Position numbers and translations under genes: made by a program. Of a DNA stretch of 64,000 bases, positions 28,423 to 37,560 are shown piece by piece. Location: NCBI RefSeq assembly GCF_000235605.1, contig NC_016584.1, positions 5,209,151 to 5,273,150 of the forward strand, read 5' to 3'. Positions within the stretch are counted from its first letter, which is position 1. Each line of letters starts with the position of its first letter. This DNA is from Desulfosporosinus orientis DSM 765. GTDB taxonomy: Bacteria > Bacillota > Desulfitobacteriia > Desulfitobacteriales > Desulfitobacteriaceae. The notes beneath the pieces are model-generated. The model made no database searches, was not told the DNA's origin, and saw nothing but the letters and a program-made list of their open reading frames with translations.

Positions 28423-30369
28423 TTACCTCTTACTTGCCGTGATTTTTTCATCAAGCTCGGTTAAATAGGTCCATCGTTCCATTAATTCCTCAAGTCTCTG
28501 TTCAAGGGTTTGCTGAAGAGCTGCCAGCTCTGTTAGCTTTCCATAATCACTGCCTGCCTCATTCATATCTTGAGTATTTTTCTCTATGGCTTGTTCCATT
28601 TCCTCAATCTGTCCCTCAATTTGCGCAAATTCTTGCTGCTCCTTAAAGGTCATTTTAAGAGGACGGTCTTTCTTCCTCTCAGATTCTTCTTGATCCGGCT
28701 TAGCATCTTTGTTTTGAATGGTCTTTGCCAGAGCAGCCAGCTTAGCTGCCTGTTCAGCTTCTTGCTCGGAGGCATAGACCTGTTCTCGATAGTCTGAATA
28801 GTTTCCAGCATAGGAACGTATACGCCCGTTTCCTTCAAACGCAAAGATTTTATCTGTAACTCGATCCAAAAAGTACCGGTCATGGGAAACAGCAATAACC
28901 GCTCCTGGAAAATCATCCAGATAATTTTCCAAAATCGTTAGAGTTTGAATATCCAAATCATTGGTGGGCTCGTCTAAGAGAAGCACATTAGGTGCCCCCA
29001 TCAAAATCCGCAAAAGGTTCAGCCTGCGTTTTTCTCCGCCGGAAAGTTTGCCAATCTGCGTCCACTGAACCTCCGGCAGAAATAAGAAGCGCTCCAACAT
29101 TTGCGAAGCTGTTAAAAATCCTCCATCCGCCATAGGAATCACTTCTGCGATCCCTTTAATATCATCAATAACGCGGATGTCCGGGTCGAAATACGTGGTT
29201 TCCTGAGAAAAATATCCCATTTTGACCGTGGAACCAAGTTCTATAGTTCCGAAGTCGGGGGTGAGGCTGCCCGCAATCAAGTTCAGCAAAGTTGACTTGC
29301 CGCTGCCGTTAGGTCCAATAATTCCGATGCGATCATTCCTTAATAAAATATAACTAAAATCCTTAATAACCACCCCGCGCTGAGGAAACTCTTTGCGCAG
29401 ATTTCTACATTCAAGAATTTTCTTCCCTAAGCGAGTGGCTCCTATAGGCATTTCAATCTGGTCTGAGCGCTGTAATGGCTTCTCTGCCTGCAGCTTTTCG
29501 AAACGCTCGATCCTGGCTTTTTGCTTAGTCGAGCGGGCTTGAGCCCCCCTGCGCATCCAGGCTAATTCATTGCGTAAGAGATTTTGACGTTTTCGCTCAG
29601 ATGCATCCTCTTGTTCCTCTCTCTCTGCCTTCAATTCCAGAAAACGGCTGTAATTCCCTGGATAAGGATAAAGTTTTCCCCGATCCAGCTCCAATACCCG
29701 ACCTACCACACGATCAAGAAAATAGCGATCATGAGTGATCATAACCAGTGCACCTTTGCGTTTATTTAAATACTGTTCCAACCAGTCCACCGTTTCGTTG
29801 TCAATATGGTTGGTCGGTTCATCAAGAAGCAGAATATCAGTAGGATTAATTAGGGCACTCGCTAAGGCAACTCGCTTTCTTTGTCCTCCGGAAAGGTTAC
29901 CAACCGGAGTTTCAAATTTTGAGATTCCCAGCTTAGTTAAAATGGTTTTAGCTTCATTTTCCAGCTGCCAGGCATCCAGTTCGTCCATCTGCTGCCCTAA
30001 GTCAATTAAGCGCTGTTGGAGAGCAGAGCTATCGGGAGTCTCATTCAGACTCTCTAAGGCTAATTCATATTCCCGCAGCAGTTTCATAACCGGAGAATTC
30101 CCCTTAAAGACCTGCTGTAAAACTGTCGCCTGATCTTCAAAATCTGGGTTCTGCGGGAGATAATCCATCCGAAGGCTATTTCCCATAGTAACTTTCCCCG
30201 AATCAGGCCACTCATTACCCGCCAATATTTTAAGCAATGTCGACTTCCCAGTCCCATTAACACCGATAATCCCAATCTTTTCGCCTTCATCAATGCCAAA
30301 GGAAATGTCCGCGAAAAGGACTTTTTCTCCATAACTTTTGGTAATATTTTCAACTGTCAAAACGTTCAT
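28423..30369 (-). CDS. ABC-F ATPase, Uup/YdiF-like
   Basis: 648 aa from ATG at 30369 (MNVLTVENITKSYG), with GAGGG 5 nt upstream. A longer upstream frame exists but its extra residues match no ABC protein and run toward repeat copy A. Two ATPase domains: Walker A GVNGTGKSTLLK and GPNGSGKSTLLN, signatures LSGGQRKRVAL and LSGGEKRRLNL, and DEPTNHIDNETVDWL / DEPTNDLDIQTLT. A C-terminal charged coiled-coil (about residues 530-640) is typical of Uup/YdiF. No transmembrane part. ABC-F proteins act on the ribosome, and Uup also affects transposon excision in E. coli. Copy A lies just upstream. Confidence 0.9.
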   Translation of the reverse strand: MNVLTVENITKSYGEKVLFADISFGIDEGEKIGIIGVNGTGKSTLLKILAGNEWPDSGKVTMGNSLRMDYLPQNPDFEDQATVLQQVFKGNSPVMKLLREYELALESLNETPDSSALQQRLIDLGQQMDELDAWQLENEAKTILTKLGISKFETPVGNLSGGQRKRVALASALINPTDILLLDEPTNHIDNETVDWLEQYLNKRKGALVMITHDRYFLDRVVGRVLELDRGKLYPYPGNYSRFLELKAEREEQEDASERKRQNLLRNELAWMRRGAQARSTKQKARIERFEKLQAEKPLQRSDQIEMPIGATRLGKKILECRNLRKEFPQRGVVIKDFSYILLRNDRIGIIGPNGSGKSTLLNLIAGSLTPDFGTIELGSTVKMGYFSQETTYFDPDIRVIDDIKGIAEVIPMADGGFLTASQMLERFLFLPEVQWTQIGKLSGGEKRRLNLLRILMGAPNVLLLDEPTNDLDIQTLTILENYLDDFPGAVIAVSHDRYFLDRVTDKIFAFEGNGRIRSYAGNYSDYREQVYASEQEAEQAAKLAALAKTIQNKDAKPDQEESERKKDRPLKMTFKEQQEFAQIEGQIEEMEQAIEKNTQDMNEAGSDYGKLTELAALQQTLEQRLEELMERWTYLTELDEKITASKR

Positions 30370-30459
30370 GTTGACCCTCTTTTCTTTCGCAAAAGCTGTA
30401 CAACGCCTTATTATATCATAGTCCTGATGGTGTTGCTTTAGAAAGTTGGGAGCGTCATT

Positions 30460-31135
30460 CATGCCGATGTAGCAGCACCCACATATTTTGAAAAAGAGTC
30501 TCCCCGGGTCGGGCAGCTTCGCCACATCCGCTCATCCAGCATTCCGAGGCTCGCCCACTCGCGGCTGCGGGAGCTCCACCAAACCACCGGGTAGTACCTG
30601 AAGTGAACCAGGTTCCGCATTCCCCGCAGCCGCTTTGTGGGCTTTTATCGCCTCTCCATGCCATGGATTCGCTCCTGTGGACGAATCTGCCCTTACTTTC
30701 GGGTCTGGGGATATTTTTCATGCGTGGGTCTTTTTCAGAGTAGCCACCCATGCCGCTGGGCAGCACCAGCAGATGATGAAAAATTCCTAAAGATTCCGCG
30801 AAATCTAACCCGAGCCCCCCAAAGTTCAGCTTCTGCTCCCAATAAACTGCAGGAGGAGCGCTTGTCTGCTAAGCGGATGCGTCAGTGGAGCCGCGCTAAG
30901 GCGAGTGCCGACGGTTCGCGTCCCCGTAGCGCGCCGCAGGTTCACATGCAGAAATTCCCAGAGGTTCGGACGCGCTCGCGAACCGTCCAGCGAGGCAGCG
31001 GCGGAACTCGCAGACGCGTGCAGACAAGCGCTCCGCCCCAGAGCCAGACATAAGAACCGACCCACTGTCCCAGGAAGCTTTTTTCAGAGTAGTAGCCCTC
31101 CATGCCGCTGCCGCAGCACCATCAGAGGATGACAT
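30460..31135. repeat. Long GC-rich modular repeat, copy A (inverted relative to copy B)
   Basis: About 676 bp of clearly higher GC than its surroundings, matched in reverse orientation by copy B at 41665-42459. Stretches of more than 100 bp (for example 30867-31020) are nearly identical to it. It contains a 180-bp nested palindrome: outer arms GGAGCGCTTGTCTGC at 30855-30869 and its complement at 31020-31034, inner arms GACGGTTCGCG at 30910-30920 and 30977-30987. A sub-module (CATCCTCTGCTGGTGCTG... ending in GAAAAAG) occurs twice, near 30718-30780 and 31080-31133. Open frames within it are not credible genes. No transposase is present. The family is not recognised. Confidence 0.85.
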
Positions 31136-31139
31136 ATAT

Positions 31140-31180
31140 ACAAAAAAGCCCCCTATTTGCAGCCGCAATTAAGGGACTTT
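31140..31180 (-). terminator. Terminator downstream of the cysteine-desulfidase-like gene
   Basis: AAGTCCCTTA pairs with TAGGGGGCTT (two G-U pairs) around a loop of about 18 nt, followed on the minus strand by TTTTG. It separates the desulfidase-like gene from repeat copy A. Confidence 0.75.
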
Positions 31181-31227
31181 TCCAACTATTGTTTAAGCTC
31201 CCAACGATTGTCTTACGAACTGTTTTA

Positions 31228-32532
31228 TTACCCCACCTTCTTTTGAACCATAATATCCAGAATTATGTGATCCACTTCAGCACTGCCCTGCTTTGCAAGC
31301 CTGCCCAGATTTTCCAGAGTTTCTTCGGCATTGCTCTCGATAATCCCGTCTGTGGACTGAATGGTTTTACCCTGGACAGCCATGAGCGCTGACTGGACAG
31401 CTGCACTGGTACAAGTGGATAACTTCAAAGCACACCCGACTTTGGCCCCGTCACAGAACATTCCTGTTGTATTGCCCTGCATATTTTGGATCGCAGACTT
31501 AATTTCCCGGATTCCTCCTCCTAATAAGTATGCAATTCCGCAGCTGGCTCCCGTGCCGGAAGCCGTTGCTCCACACAAAGCAGAAAGCCGTCCAATCTTC
31601 AGCTTAATATAAATGGCGATAAGATTGCTTAAGGTCACCGCTCTGATAAGCTGCTCCTTTGACACCTGTAATTTCTCCCCCACGGCGACAACGGGCAAGG
31701 TTGCCGATATGCCTTGGTTTCCGCTTCCGGAGTTGCTCATAACAGGCATGGTACAGCCCGACATCCTGGCATCTGAGGCACCCGCTGTTAAGGCCATGGC
31801 ATAAGTGATCAGATCATCTGCAAGCATGCCGTTGCTGACACTGTCTTTAATGGTTTTTCCCACTTCCAGACCATAGGAGTTTCTTAACCCTTCTAAACCA
31901 ACGCTTGTATTTAATTCAATGGTTTGATTAATAATTGAAAGATCACTGATCTGCACATGCTGAACAAATTCCCAAATAGAATCCAGGGTGATAAACTCAT
32001 CCTCATGGTCTTGCTTATTCCCCTCTGACCAGTCCGCCTCAAGCTCATGGTCAGGCAATTCGTTAAGTACTACTTTCCCGTCGGCTTCAACAAAAACAAC
32101 TCGTGTATGTTCATCAGCAACAATCACTTTGGCGCAGGAGTGAGGGGTGGCAACGCTGACCTCAATATATAGTTTTTTAGCGGTTTTCGCTATTCCTACT
32201 GTGACAACGCCTCCTTCAACCATGGCCTTAGCCTTTTCCACATCCAAAGGAGTCAGTCCCGTCAGAACTTCAAGACCTTTTGTATCATCTCCTGCCAGCA
32301 CACCTAAGGCAGCTGCTAAATCAACACCGCAGCCTTGTGCTCCCGGTATCATAACGGCCATAGCATTTTTCAAGACATTGGTACTGGCTAAAACTGTAAT
32401 TGAAGTTACGTTTTCTTCTTTAACATTCTTTTTGGCCAAAGCAGCTGCAAAGGCTATTGCTATCGGTTCAGTACATCCCAGCGTCACCACAAGTTCTTTT
32501 TCTAACCTCTCTAAAAACTTCTCGTAATTCAT
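31228..32532 (-). CDS. L-cysteine desulfidase / UPF0597 family protein
   Basis: 434 aa, related to CyuA (YhaM) and archaeal L-cysteine desulfidase, Fe-S enzymes that split L-cysteine into pyruvate, ammonia and sulfide. They also resemble the alpha part of iron-sulfur L-serine dehydratase. Family cues: VTLGCTEPIAIAFAAALA near residue 15, GCTMPVMSNSGSGNQGISATLPV near 258, SALCGATASGTGASCGIAYLLGGG near 315 and GMFCDGAKVGCALKLSTC near 352, supplying the conserved cysteines. It is transcribed toward copy A and follows a Spo0E-like gene on the same strand as the hut/methyltransferase operon. The substrate here is unproven. Confidence 0.85.
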   Translation of the reverse strand: MNYEKFLERLEKELVVTLGCTEPIAIAFAAALAKKNVKEENVTSITVLASTNVLKNAMAVMIPGAQGCGVDLAAALGVLAGDDTKGLEVLTGLTPLDVEKAKAMVEGGVVTVGIAKTAKKLYIEVSVATPHSCAKVIVADEHTRVVFVEADGKVVLNELPDHELEADWSEGNKQDHEDEFITLDSIWEFVQHVQISDLSIINQTIELNTSVGLEGLRNSYGLEVGKTIKDSVSNGMLADDLITYAMALTAGASDARMSGCTMPVMSNSGSGNQGISATLPVVAVGEKLQVSKEQLIRAVTLSNLIAIYIKLKIGRLSALCGATASGTGASCGIAYLLGGGIREIKSAIQNMQGNTTGMFCDGAKVGCALKLSTCTSAAVQSALMAVQGKTIQSTDGIIESNAEETLENLGRLAKQGSAEVDHIILDIMVQKKVG

Positions 32533-32700
32533 ATTCTGCTATCTCCTTACTTCTGCTTACCTGACTAATTATTATCTATTTTCGTACTTTGCAGAGCCCA
32601 TTTCAAGAGATAGGCAAAAAAAATTGACTGTTCTAAACTCCAAATTCTTGGACCTTAGAACAACCAATTTATCCTTAATAAAAATATTGAGTATTTTATA

Positions 32701-32889
32701 TCAGCAATCCCTTAGATTATCTCCATACGTTTTAAACTTTTGTCGATTCATCATATAGAACTCATTAATCAGCCCATCCAATTTGCAGCTTATACTCACC
32801 ACCCTATAGTCCGTAAGCTCTTTATCTAAGGCTACTTTGTGCATTTGTATTCGTAATTCTTCAATTTGATCATTTATTAAATGTTTCAC
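32701..32889 (-). CDS. Spo0E-like aspartyl-phosphate phosphatase
   Basis: 62 aa. Spo0E-family proteins dephosphorylate Spo0A-P and hold back sporulation. The family pattern is visible: IEELRIQMHKVALDKELTDYRVVSISCKLDGLINEFY, split between two helices, with the SxxLDxLIxxF/Y signature read here as SCKLDGLINEFY (residues 34-45). Start is GTG with GAGG about 9 nt upstream. It lies alone between the desulfidase-like gene and the hutI terminator. Small size and one substitution (C for Q/E in the signature) leave some doubt. Confidence 0.75.
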   Translation of the reverse strand: MKHLINDQIEELRIQMHKVALDKELTDYRVVSISCKLDGLINEFYMMNRQKFKTYGDNLRDC

Positions 32890-33360
32890 TTAATGCAACC
32901 TCATTTCAAATATTTTTTAGCTCTCCCCTATTCTAATACAATATTTTCCTGATATCAATGACCTAACAGATAAGCTTTTGTCGAAATCTGGTAATTACTA
33001 ATTAAATAATTCTATATATAATATTACCCTGTTAATTTTAATCATTTCAAAACACTTCACTGCAAAATTATGAATAATAGAATAATATTATGTTTATAAA
33101 TACCATAATTTGTAATGCGAGCGCCCTCTGTATTGGTACTTTATAAGCAACACATTGATCTAGGGACTTCCTGAATCGACACTGGTGTTGATTTTGACCT
33201 ATATTCAAAGCAACGAAATCAGCCAGTTAACCGCTCAGGCATTCAAAACCTAGAAAAAGTTGCCCAAAGGCCAAATAGAGGTATCGCATACTACTTTTCA
33301 AAATAGTTTTGCAATACCTCTTATTCTCTAATCTCCCAACCTTTATAAAAAGTGTATTGC
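32890..33360. other. A/T-rich intergenic region with hutI terminator
   Basis: About 470 bp without a convincing gene. At 33277-33321 AGAGGTATCGCA pairs with TGCAATACCTCT and would end the methyltransferase/hut operon on the minus strand, although its T-tail is weak. Near 33172-33195 AATCGACAC/GTGTTGATT forms an imperfect dyad. A plus-strand frame of about 26 codons around 33171-33250 ends in TAG without a start codon and may be debris of a lost gene. Confidence 0.5.
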
Positions 33361-34623
33361 TCAGGCTTGAGCCTCCCAAACCAGCTTTCCGCCCTTAATA
33401 ACCTTTTCAACGGGGTTGTTGCCAAAATGATAGGGCAAGTAGTTAAGATTGGGAATATCCAAAATAAGCACATCCCCCTTTTTTCCCACTTCCAAACTTC
33501 CTACTTGGTCCGCTCTGCCTATGGCATGGGCTGCATTAATCGTTGCACCTGCTAAAGCCTCTTCAGGAGTGAGCCTTAAGTAAAGGCAGGCAATGGTCAA
33601 GACCAGAGGCATGGATTCCGTGGGAGAAGACCCAGGATTAGAGTCCGTGGCTAAAGCGATGGGCACACCGGCCCGAACCATCTCTCTCGCCGGGGCATAG
33701 GAATTTTTAGCCAGGTTAAAAGAAGTTGCCGGGAGTAAAGCCGCAATGACACCCTTCTGAGCCAGGGCGGCAATTCCGGCCTCAGAAACTTTTAATAAAT
33801 GATCGGCACTTACAACTCCTAACTTGGCTGCTAACTCCGCTCCGCCCGCCGATTCCAATTCATCAGCATGCATTTTCAGCTTAAGATTAAGCTGCTGTGC
33901 CTTAACTAAAATGCGTTCGCTTGATTCCAAGCTAAAAACGCCCGGCTCGCAAAAGACATCGCAAAACTCAGCCAACCCTTCAGCCGCTGCTTTCGGCAGC
34001 ATCTCATCAATAACATAATCTGTAAACTCTTCCTCACTGTAACCTGCAGGAACAGCATGAGCCCCCATGAAGGTGGGAACCAGGTCTACTGCTTGTTCTT
34101 TGTCCAGTTCATGAATCAGACGCAAGGCTCTCAACTCTTCTTCCACCGTCAAACCGTAGCCGCTTTTTACCTCTGCTGTGGTTGTCCCAAAGCTGAGCAT
34201 GGTCCGAAGCCTGCGGTTTGTCTGGGTCTTAATCTCCTCATCCGATGCCTGCTTCGTGCTTCGTACCGTTGATAATATTCCCCCGCCCTGCTTCAGAATA
34301 TCCAGGTAAGGAACCCCTTTCAGCTTTAGGGACAATTCATTTTCCCGGGAGCCTCCATAAAGCACATGGGTATGGGGGTCAACAAAGCCAGGCGTTACTA
34401 CCTTCCCCTCGGCACTGATTTCTTTTGTCTCTGGCCCCAAGCATGCCTTTCGTACTTCCTCAGTTGTACCGACTGCAATGATCTTACCCTCTCGGATTGC
34501 CACTGCTCCGTTTTCAATTAAACCAATCTCAGACATCTTCTCCCCGACAGCCGGACTATCAGAATGCCCCTTCAGCGTGGCCATCATCCGGGCAGAATGA
34601 ATCAAGAGATCTGCATAATGCAC
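33361..34623 (-). CDS. hutI: Imidazolonepropionase
   Basis: 420 aa amidohydrolase that opens imidazolone-5-propionate to N-formimino-L-glutamate, the third step of histidine breakdown. Motifs: VTPGFVDPHTHVLYGGSRENE near residue 75 (metal HxH and substrate-binding residues), TTAEVKSGYGL near 150, PTFMGAHAVP near 190, KMHADELESAGGAELA near 250, and ALATDSNPGSSP near 323. GTG start with GGGAG 8 nt upstream. It is the last gene of the operon that begins with two MttB-type methyltransferases, 29 nt after the MetH-activation-like gene. hutH and a formiminoglutamate-processing gene are not in the window. Confidence 0.96.
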   Translation of the reverse strand: MHYADLLIHSARMMATLKGHSDSPAVGEKMSEIGLIENGAVAIREGKIIAVGTTEEVRKACLGPETKEISAEGKVVTPGFVDPHTHVLYGGSRENELSLKLKGVPYLDILKQGGGILSTVRSTKQASDEEIKTQTNRRLRTMLSFGTTTAEVKSGYGLTVEEELRALRLIHELDKEQAVDLVPTFMGAHAVPAGYSEEEFTDYVIDEMLPKAAAEGLAEFCDVFCEPGVFSLESSERILVKAQQLNLKLKMHADELESAGGAELAAKLGVVSADHLLKVSEAGIAALAQKGVIAALLPATSFNLAKNSYAPAREMVRAGVPIALATDSNPGSSPTESMPLVLTIACLYLRLTPEEALAGATINAAHAIGRADQVGSLEVGKKGDVLILDIPNLNYLPYHFGNNPVEKVIKGGKLVWEAQA

Positions 34624-34652
34624 ACAATCATCTCCCTTTTCAGGACTTGCTT

Positions 34653-35369
34653 TTACAATGCCGCAGGCTTAGATTTGCCAAACTTTAAGCGGCTGTGAGC
34701 ACAATTTTGCTGTTCCACACACATTTCGCAGGTTATTGCGCAAGACAGGTTCGGCTTACTCAGCTTCTCCCCGACAGGAATAACCAGGGTATGAGACTTA
34801 ACGGGAGACATCAGCAAGGACTCTCCCAAGGTTATGCCTAATTTCTCTCCATCCAGCAACGCAAAAAGAACTTTTTGAGCCTCAAGGGGAATCTGATAAC
34901 CGCCCGGACATAAATTATGCCCTGTCTGCAGTCCTCGCTCTGTTACTTCCTTGACAACCATCCCTCTTAACAATTCTAAAGCCTCATCCAGGGCCACAGT
35001 ACCGCAGCCGTCCAGAACCATCCCGTCGAGCATTTCTCCAGAGTCAAATAAACGCAAAGCTTCCTTTTCCAGACGATAACCGATGGTTTGGATAGCCAGC
35101 ATAACTTCATGGGCGCCTTCGAAAAATGAGGTGGACGCCTTAACTGTGAACTCATTGGCTAAGGTTATTTCCCCCGGACCCGTGATTTTGACCGGCACAT
35201 AATCATAAAGACAGCGGGCTTCAACAAGTTCCAGGGCCTTCACCCGCATCTCCTCGATGGTCGGCTTAAAATTTTGACTCCGCGCAGAATTAGCATCCGG
35301 CATGCCGATGCGCCGGTATATCTCAGACGTATCTAATTGTAAATCAGGCCATTGAATCGATTCCATCAT
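34653..35369 (-). CDS. Protein related to the MetH activation domain
   Basis: 238 aa. The middle resembles the B12-dependent methionine synthase activation (SAM-binding) fold: FFEGAHEVMLAIQTIG, DGCGTVALDEALELL near residue 118, NLCPGGYQIPLEAQKVLFALLDGEKLGITLGESLLMSPVKS near 155-195. The C-terminus carries CAITCEMCVEQQNCAHS, a cysteine cluster that might bind a metal or Fe-S centre. Similar stand-alone proteins occur beside corrinoid methyltransferase genes in anaerobes and may help reactivate oxidised Co(II) corrinoid. It lies between hutU (9 nt) and hutI (29 nt) in the operon that also holds the corrinoid protein. Function is inferred. Confidence 0.7.
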   Translation of the reverse strand: MMESIQWPDLQLDTSEIYRRIGMPDANSARSQNFKPTIEEMRVKALELVEARCLYDYVPVKITGPGEITLANEFTVKASTSFFEGAHEVMLAIQTIGYRLEKEALRLFDSGEMLDGMVLDGCGTVALDEALELLRGMVVKEVTERGLQTGHNLCPGGYQIPLEAQKVLFALLDGEKLGITLGESLLMSPVKSHTLVIPVGEKLSKPNLSCAITCEMCVEQQNCAHSRLKFGKSKPAAL

Positions 35370-35378
35370 CTTATCCCC

Positions 35379-37394
35379 TTACTTGCCGACAACACGATCA
35401 ATTAACTCATCTTTAGGAATAAAGGGTACCGTGATATGCCCTAAACCTTTGTACTTCTCATTAAACTCAATACCTGTCTCGATAGAATGCTCATTTCTGG
35501 CCCAGGCACGACGGGCAACACCACCGACAACATCCCAAAGAAGCGCCGATTTTATGACGTTATCCACTCGTTCACTGCCGTCAAGCACTAAACCAAACCC
35601 CCCATTGATAGCTTTGCCGATACCAACACCCCCGCCGTTATGAAGAGAAACCATACTCATTCCCCGTGCGGCATCACCGGCAAAACTTTGGACTGCCATA
35701 TCGGCCATAACATTACTGCCGTCTTTAATATTGGCCGTTTCTCTAAAGGGTGAATCCGTTCCGCTGACATCATGGTGATCCCGGCCCAACATAACCGGAC
35801 CAATCTCACCCTTGCGGATCATTTCGTTGAATTTAAGAGCAATGCGGATTCGGCCTTCCGCATCCTGATAGAGAATACGGGCTTGAGTACCCACCACCAA
35901 TTTGTTTTTCTCAGCATCTCTAATCCAAATATAGTTGTCACGATCCTGACCCCGGCGATTGGGATCAATACAAGACATAGCGGCCGCATCCGTTTTACGC
36001 AAGTCTTCCGGCTTGCCGCTCAAACAAACCCAGCGGAAGGGACCATACCCGTAATCGAAAAGCTCAGGTCCCATGATATCCTCGACATAAGATGGGAAAA
36101 TAAAGCCGTCTTTCTCATCCACACCATTTTTGGAGATTTCCATTACACCGGCATCATAAACCGCTTTCATAAAGGAATTGCCATAATCAAAGAAATAAGA
36201 CCCCCGCTCAACTAATGTCTTAATCAATTCAAATTGACGAACCAGGCTCTTATCCACCAGTCTCTTGAATGCATCCCGATCCGACGCCAGAAGTCTTGTC
36301 CGCTCTGCGAAAGAAATTCCCTGAGGGCAATATCCCCCTTCATAAGCCACATGGCAGGACGTCTGATCACTCAGTAAATCCACCTTAATGTTATGATCCA
36401 CTGCATATTCCAGCAGGTCAACAACGTTGCCCTGATAAGCAATGGACATGGGCTCTTTCTTTTCCATAGACTCAGCGGCTATTCGGAATACTTCCTCCAA
36501 ATCCGAAGACACGCGGCTAACCCAGCCCTGCTCATAGCGGGTCTTAATTCGGGACTCATCCACTTCGGCAATAATCCCGACACCCCGGGCAATCTCCACA
36601 GATTTACCTTGCGCACCACTCATGCCGCCCAAACCTGAGGAAATAAACAGCGTCCCTTGCAAATCCCCGTCATTAGGAATCCCTAGCTTCATTCGCCCGG
36701 CATTCAGCAAAGTATTAAAGGTACCATGCACAATTCCCTGAGGACCTATGTACATCCACCCTCCCGCCGTCATTTGCCCATAGTTGGCTACCCCCATCTG
36801 TTCGGCAATCTCCCAGTCTTTTTGATTGTCAAACATTCCTACCATTAAGGCATTGGTAATGATTACCCGGGGAGATTCAGGCCGGGAGGGGAACAATCCC
36901 ACGGGATGACCGGATTCCATGACCAACGTCTGATGATCCGTCATAACTTCCAGATATTTTTTGATCAAACGATATTGAAGCCAGTTTTGACACACACTGC
37001 CCGTTTCTCCATAAGTAACCAGCTCATAAGGATAAAGAGCCACGTCGAAATCCAGGTTGTTATCGATCATGACCTGAAAAGCTTTACCCTCAATACAATT
37101 CCCTTTATATTCATCAATAGGTTTCCCGGATAATTTCCCTGCCGGACGGAAGCGATAAGCATAAATCCTGCCCCGGGTCTTTAATTCCTCCAAAAATTCC
37201 GGAGCCAATTGTTCATGTAACTCCTCAGGAACATAACGCAGAGCGTTTTTCAAGGCGATTTTAGTCTGATCAAGAGAAAGACTATACCCACGATCCGGAG
37301 CTCGCCTAATCCCTTCCACGAATTCAGGCATTTCAGGCAATTCCGGATCAAGCTTAACCGTCATGGCTTGAGAGATATCATAATTACTGCTCAT
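35379..37394 (-). CDS. hutU: Urocanate hydratase
   Basis: 671 aa from ATG at 37394 (AAAGGAG 8 nt upstream). Converts urocanate to imidazolone propionate using tightly bound NAD+. Family segments: ESGHPVGLFPSRPESPRV near residue 160, NYGQMTAGGWMYIGPQGIVHGT near 202, FISSGLGGMSGAQGKS, LSDQTSCHVAYEGGYCPQG (active-site Cys region, near 360), GRDHHDVSGTDSPFRETANI, and HNGGGVGIGKAINGGFGLVLDG. It is longer than the about 550-aa Bacillus type, as in many anaerobes, with an N-terminal extension of about 80 residues. It lies in one operon with mttB homologues and a corrinoid protein, an unusual setting for a hut gene. Confidence 0.96.
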   Translation of the reverse strand: MSSNYDISQAMTVKLDPELPEMPEFVEGIRRAPDRGYSLSLDQTKIALKNALRYVPEELHEQLAPEFLEELKTRGRIYAYRFRPAGKLSGKPIDEYKGNCIEGKAFQVMIDNNLDFDVALYPYELVTYGETGSVCQNWLQYRLIKKYLEVMTDHQTLVMESGHPVGLFPSRPESPRVIITNALMVGMFDNQKDWEIAEQMGVANYGQMTAGGWMYIGPQGIVHGTFNTLLNAGRMKLGIPNDGDLQGTLFISSGLGGMSGAQGKSVEIARGVGIIAEVDESRIKTRYEQGWVSRVSSDLEEVFRIAAESMEKKEPMSIAYQGNVVDLLEYAVDHNIKVDLLSDQTSCHVAYEGGYCPQGISFAERTRLLASDRDAFKRLVDKSLVRQFELIKTLVERGSYFFDYGNSFMKAVYDAGVMEISKNGVDEKDGFIFPSYVEDIMGPELFDYGYGPFRWVCLSGKPEDLRKTDAAAMSCIDPNRRGQDRDNYIWIRDAEKNKLVVGTQARILYQDAEGRIRIALKFNEMIRKGEIGPVMLGRDHHDVSGTDSPFRETANIKDGSNVMADMAVQSFAGDAARGMSMVSLHNGGGVGIGKAINGGFGLVLDGSERVDNVIKSALLWDVVGGVARRAWARNEHSIETGIEFNEKYKGLGHITVPFIPKDELIDRVVGK

Positions 37395-37446
37395 CCAAGT
37401 CACTCCTTTGTATTAATTTATTGCTTTGATCTCGAGTTTAGAAAAC

Positions 37447-37478
37447 AGGTACAGTAGCCCGTGAGGACTCCTGTACCT
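37447..37478 (-). terminator. Intra-operon hairpin between corrinoid-protein gene and hutU
   Basis: AGGTACAG/CTGTACCT 8-bp stem (loop about 16 nt) followed on the minus strand by GTTTTC. The 166-nt gap here is the largest in the operon apart from that before the corrinoid gene. It may be a leaky terminator, a processing site, or stabilise the upstream mRNA. Confidence 0.45.
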
Positions 37479-37560
37479 TCATCATTAAACGAATCAATCG
37501 GCAATCTCCGATTCCCATTATACAATTAAGTGAAGTACAATGTATACCATTTGTTAAGAT

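Noticed and set aside
30637-31053. Open frame of 138 codons within repeat copy A, with a related frame at 41471-41890 in copy B, sharing an Arg/Ser-rich segment
   Set aside because: The similarity follows from the repeat DNA. The frames differ at both ends, have no ribosome binding site, and cross a palindrome whose conservation is at the DNA or RNA level.
30455-31135. Repeat copy A as a piece of rRNA operon or as a group II intron
   Set aside because: No recognisable 16S/23S segment, no domain V (AGC...GUU) hairpin, and no reverse transcriptase nearby.
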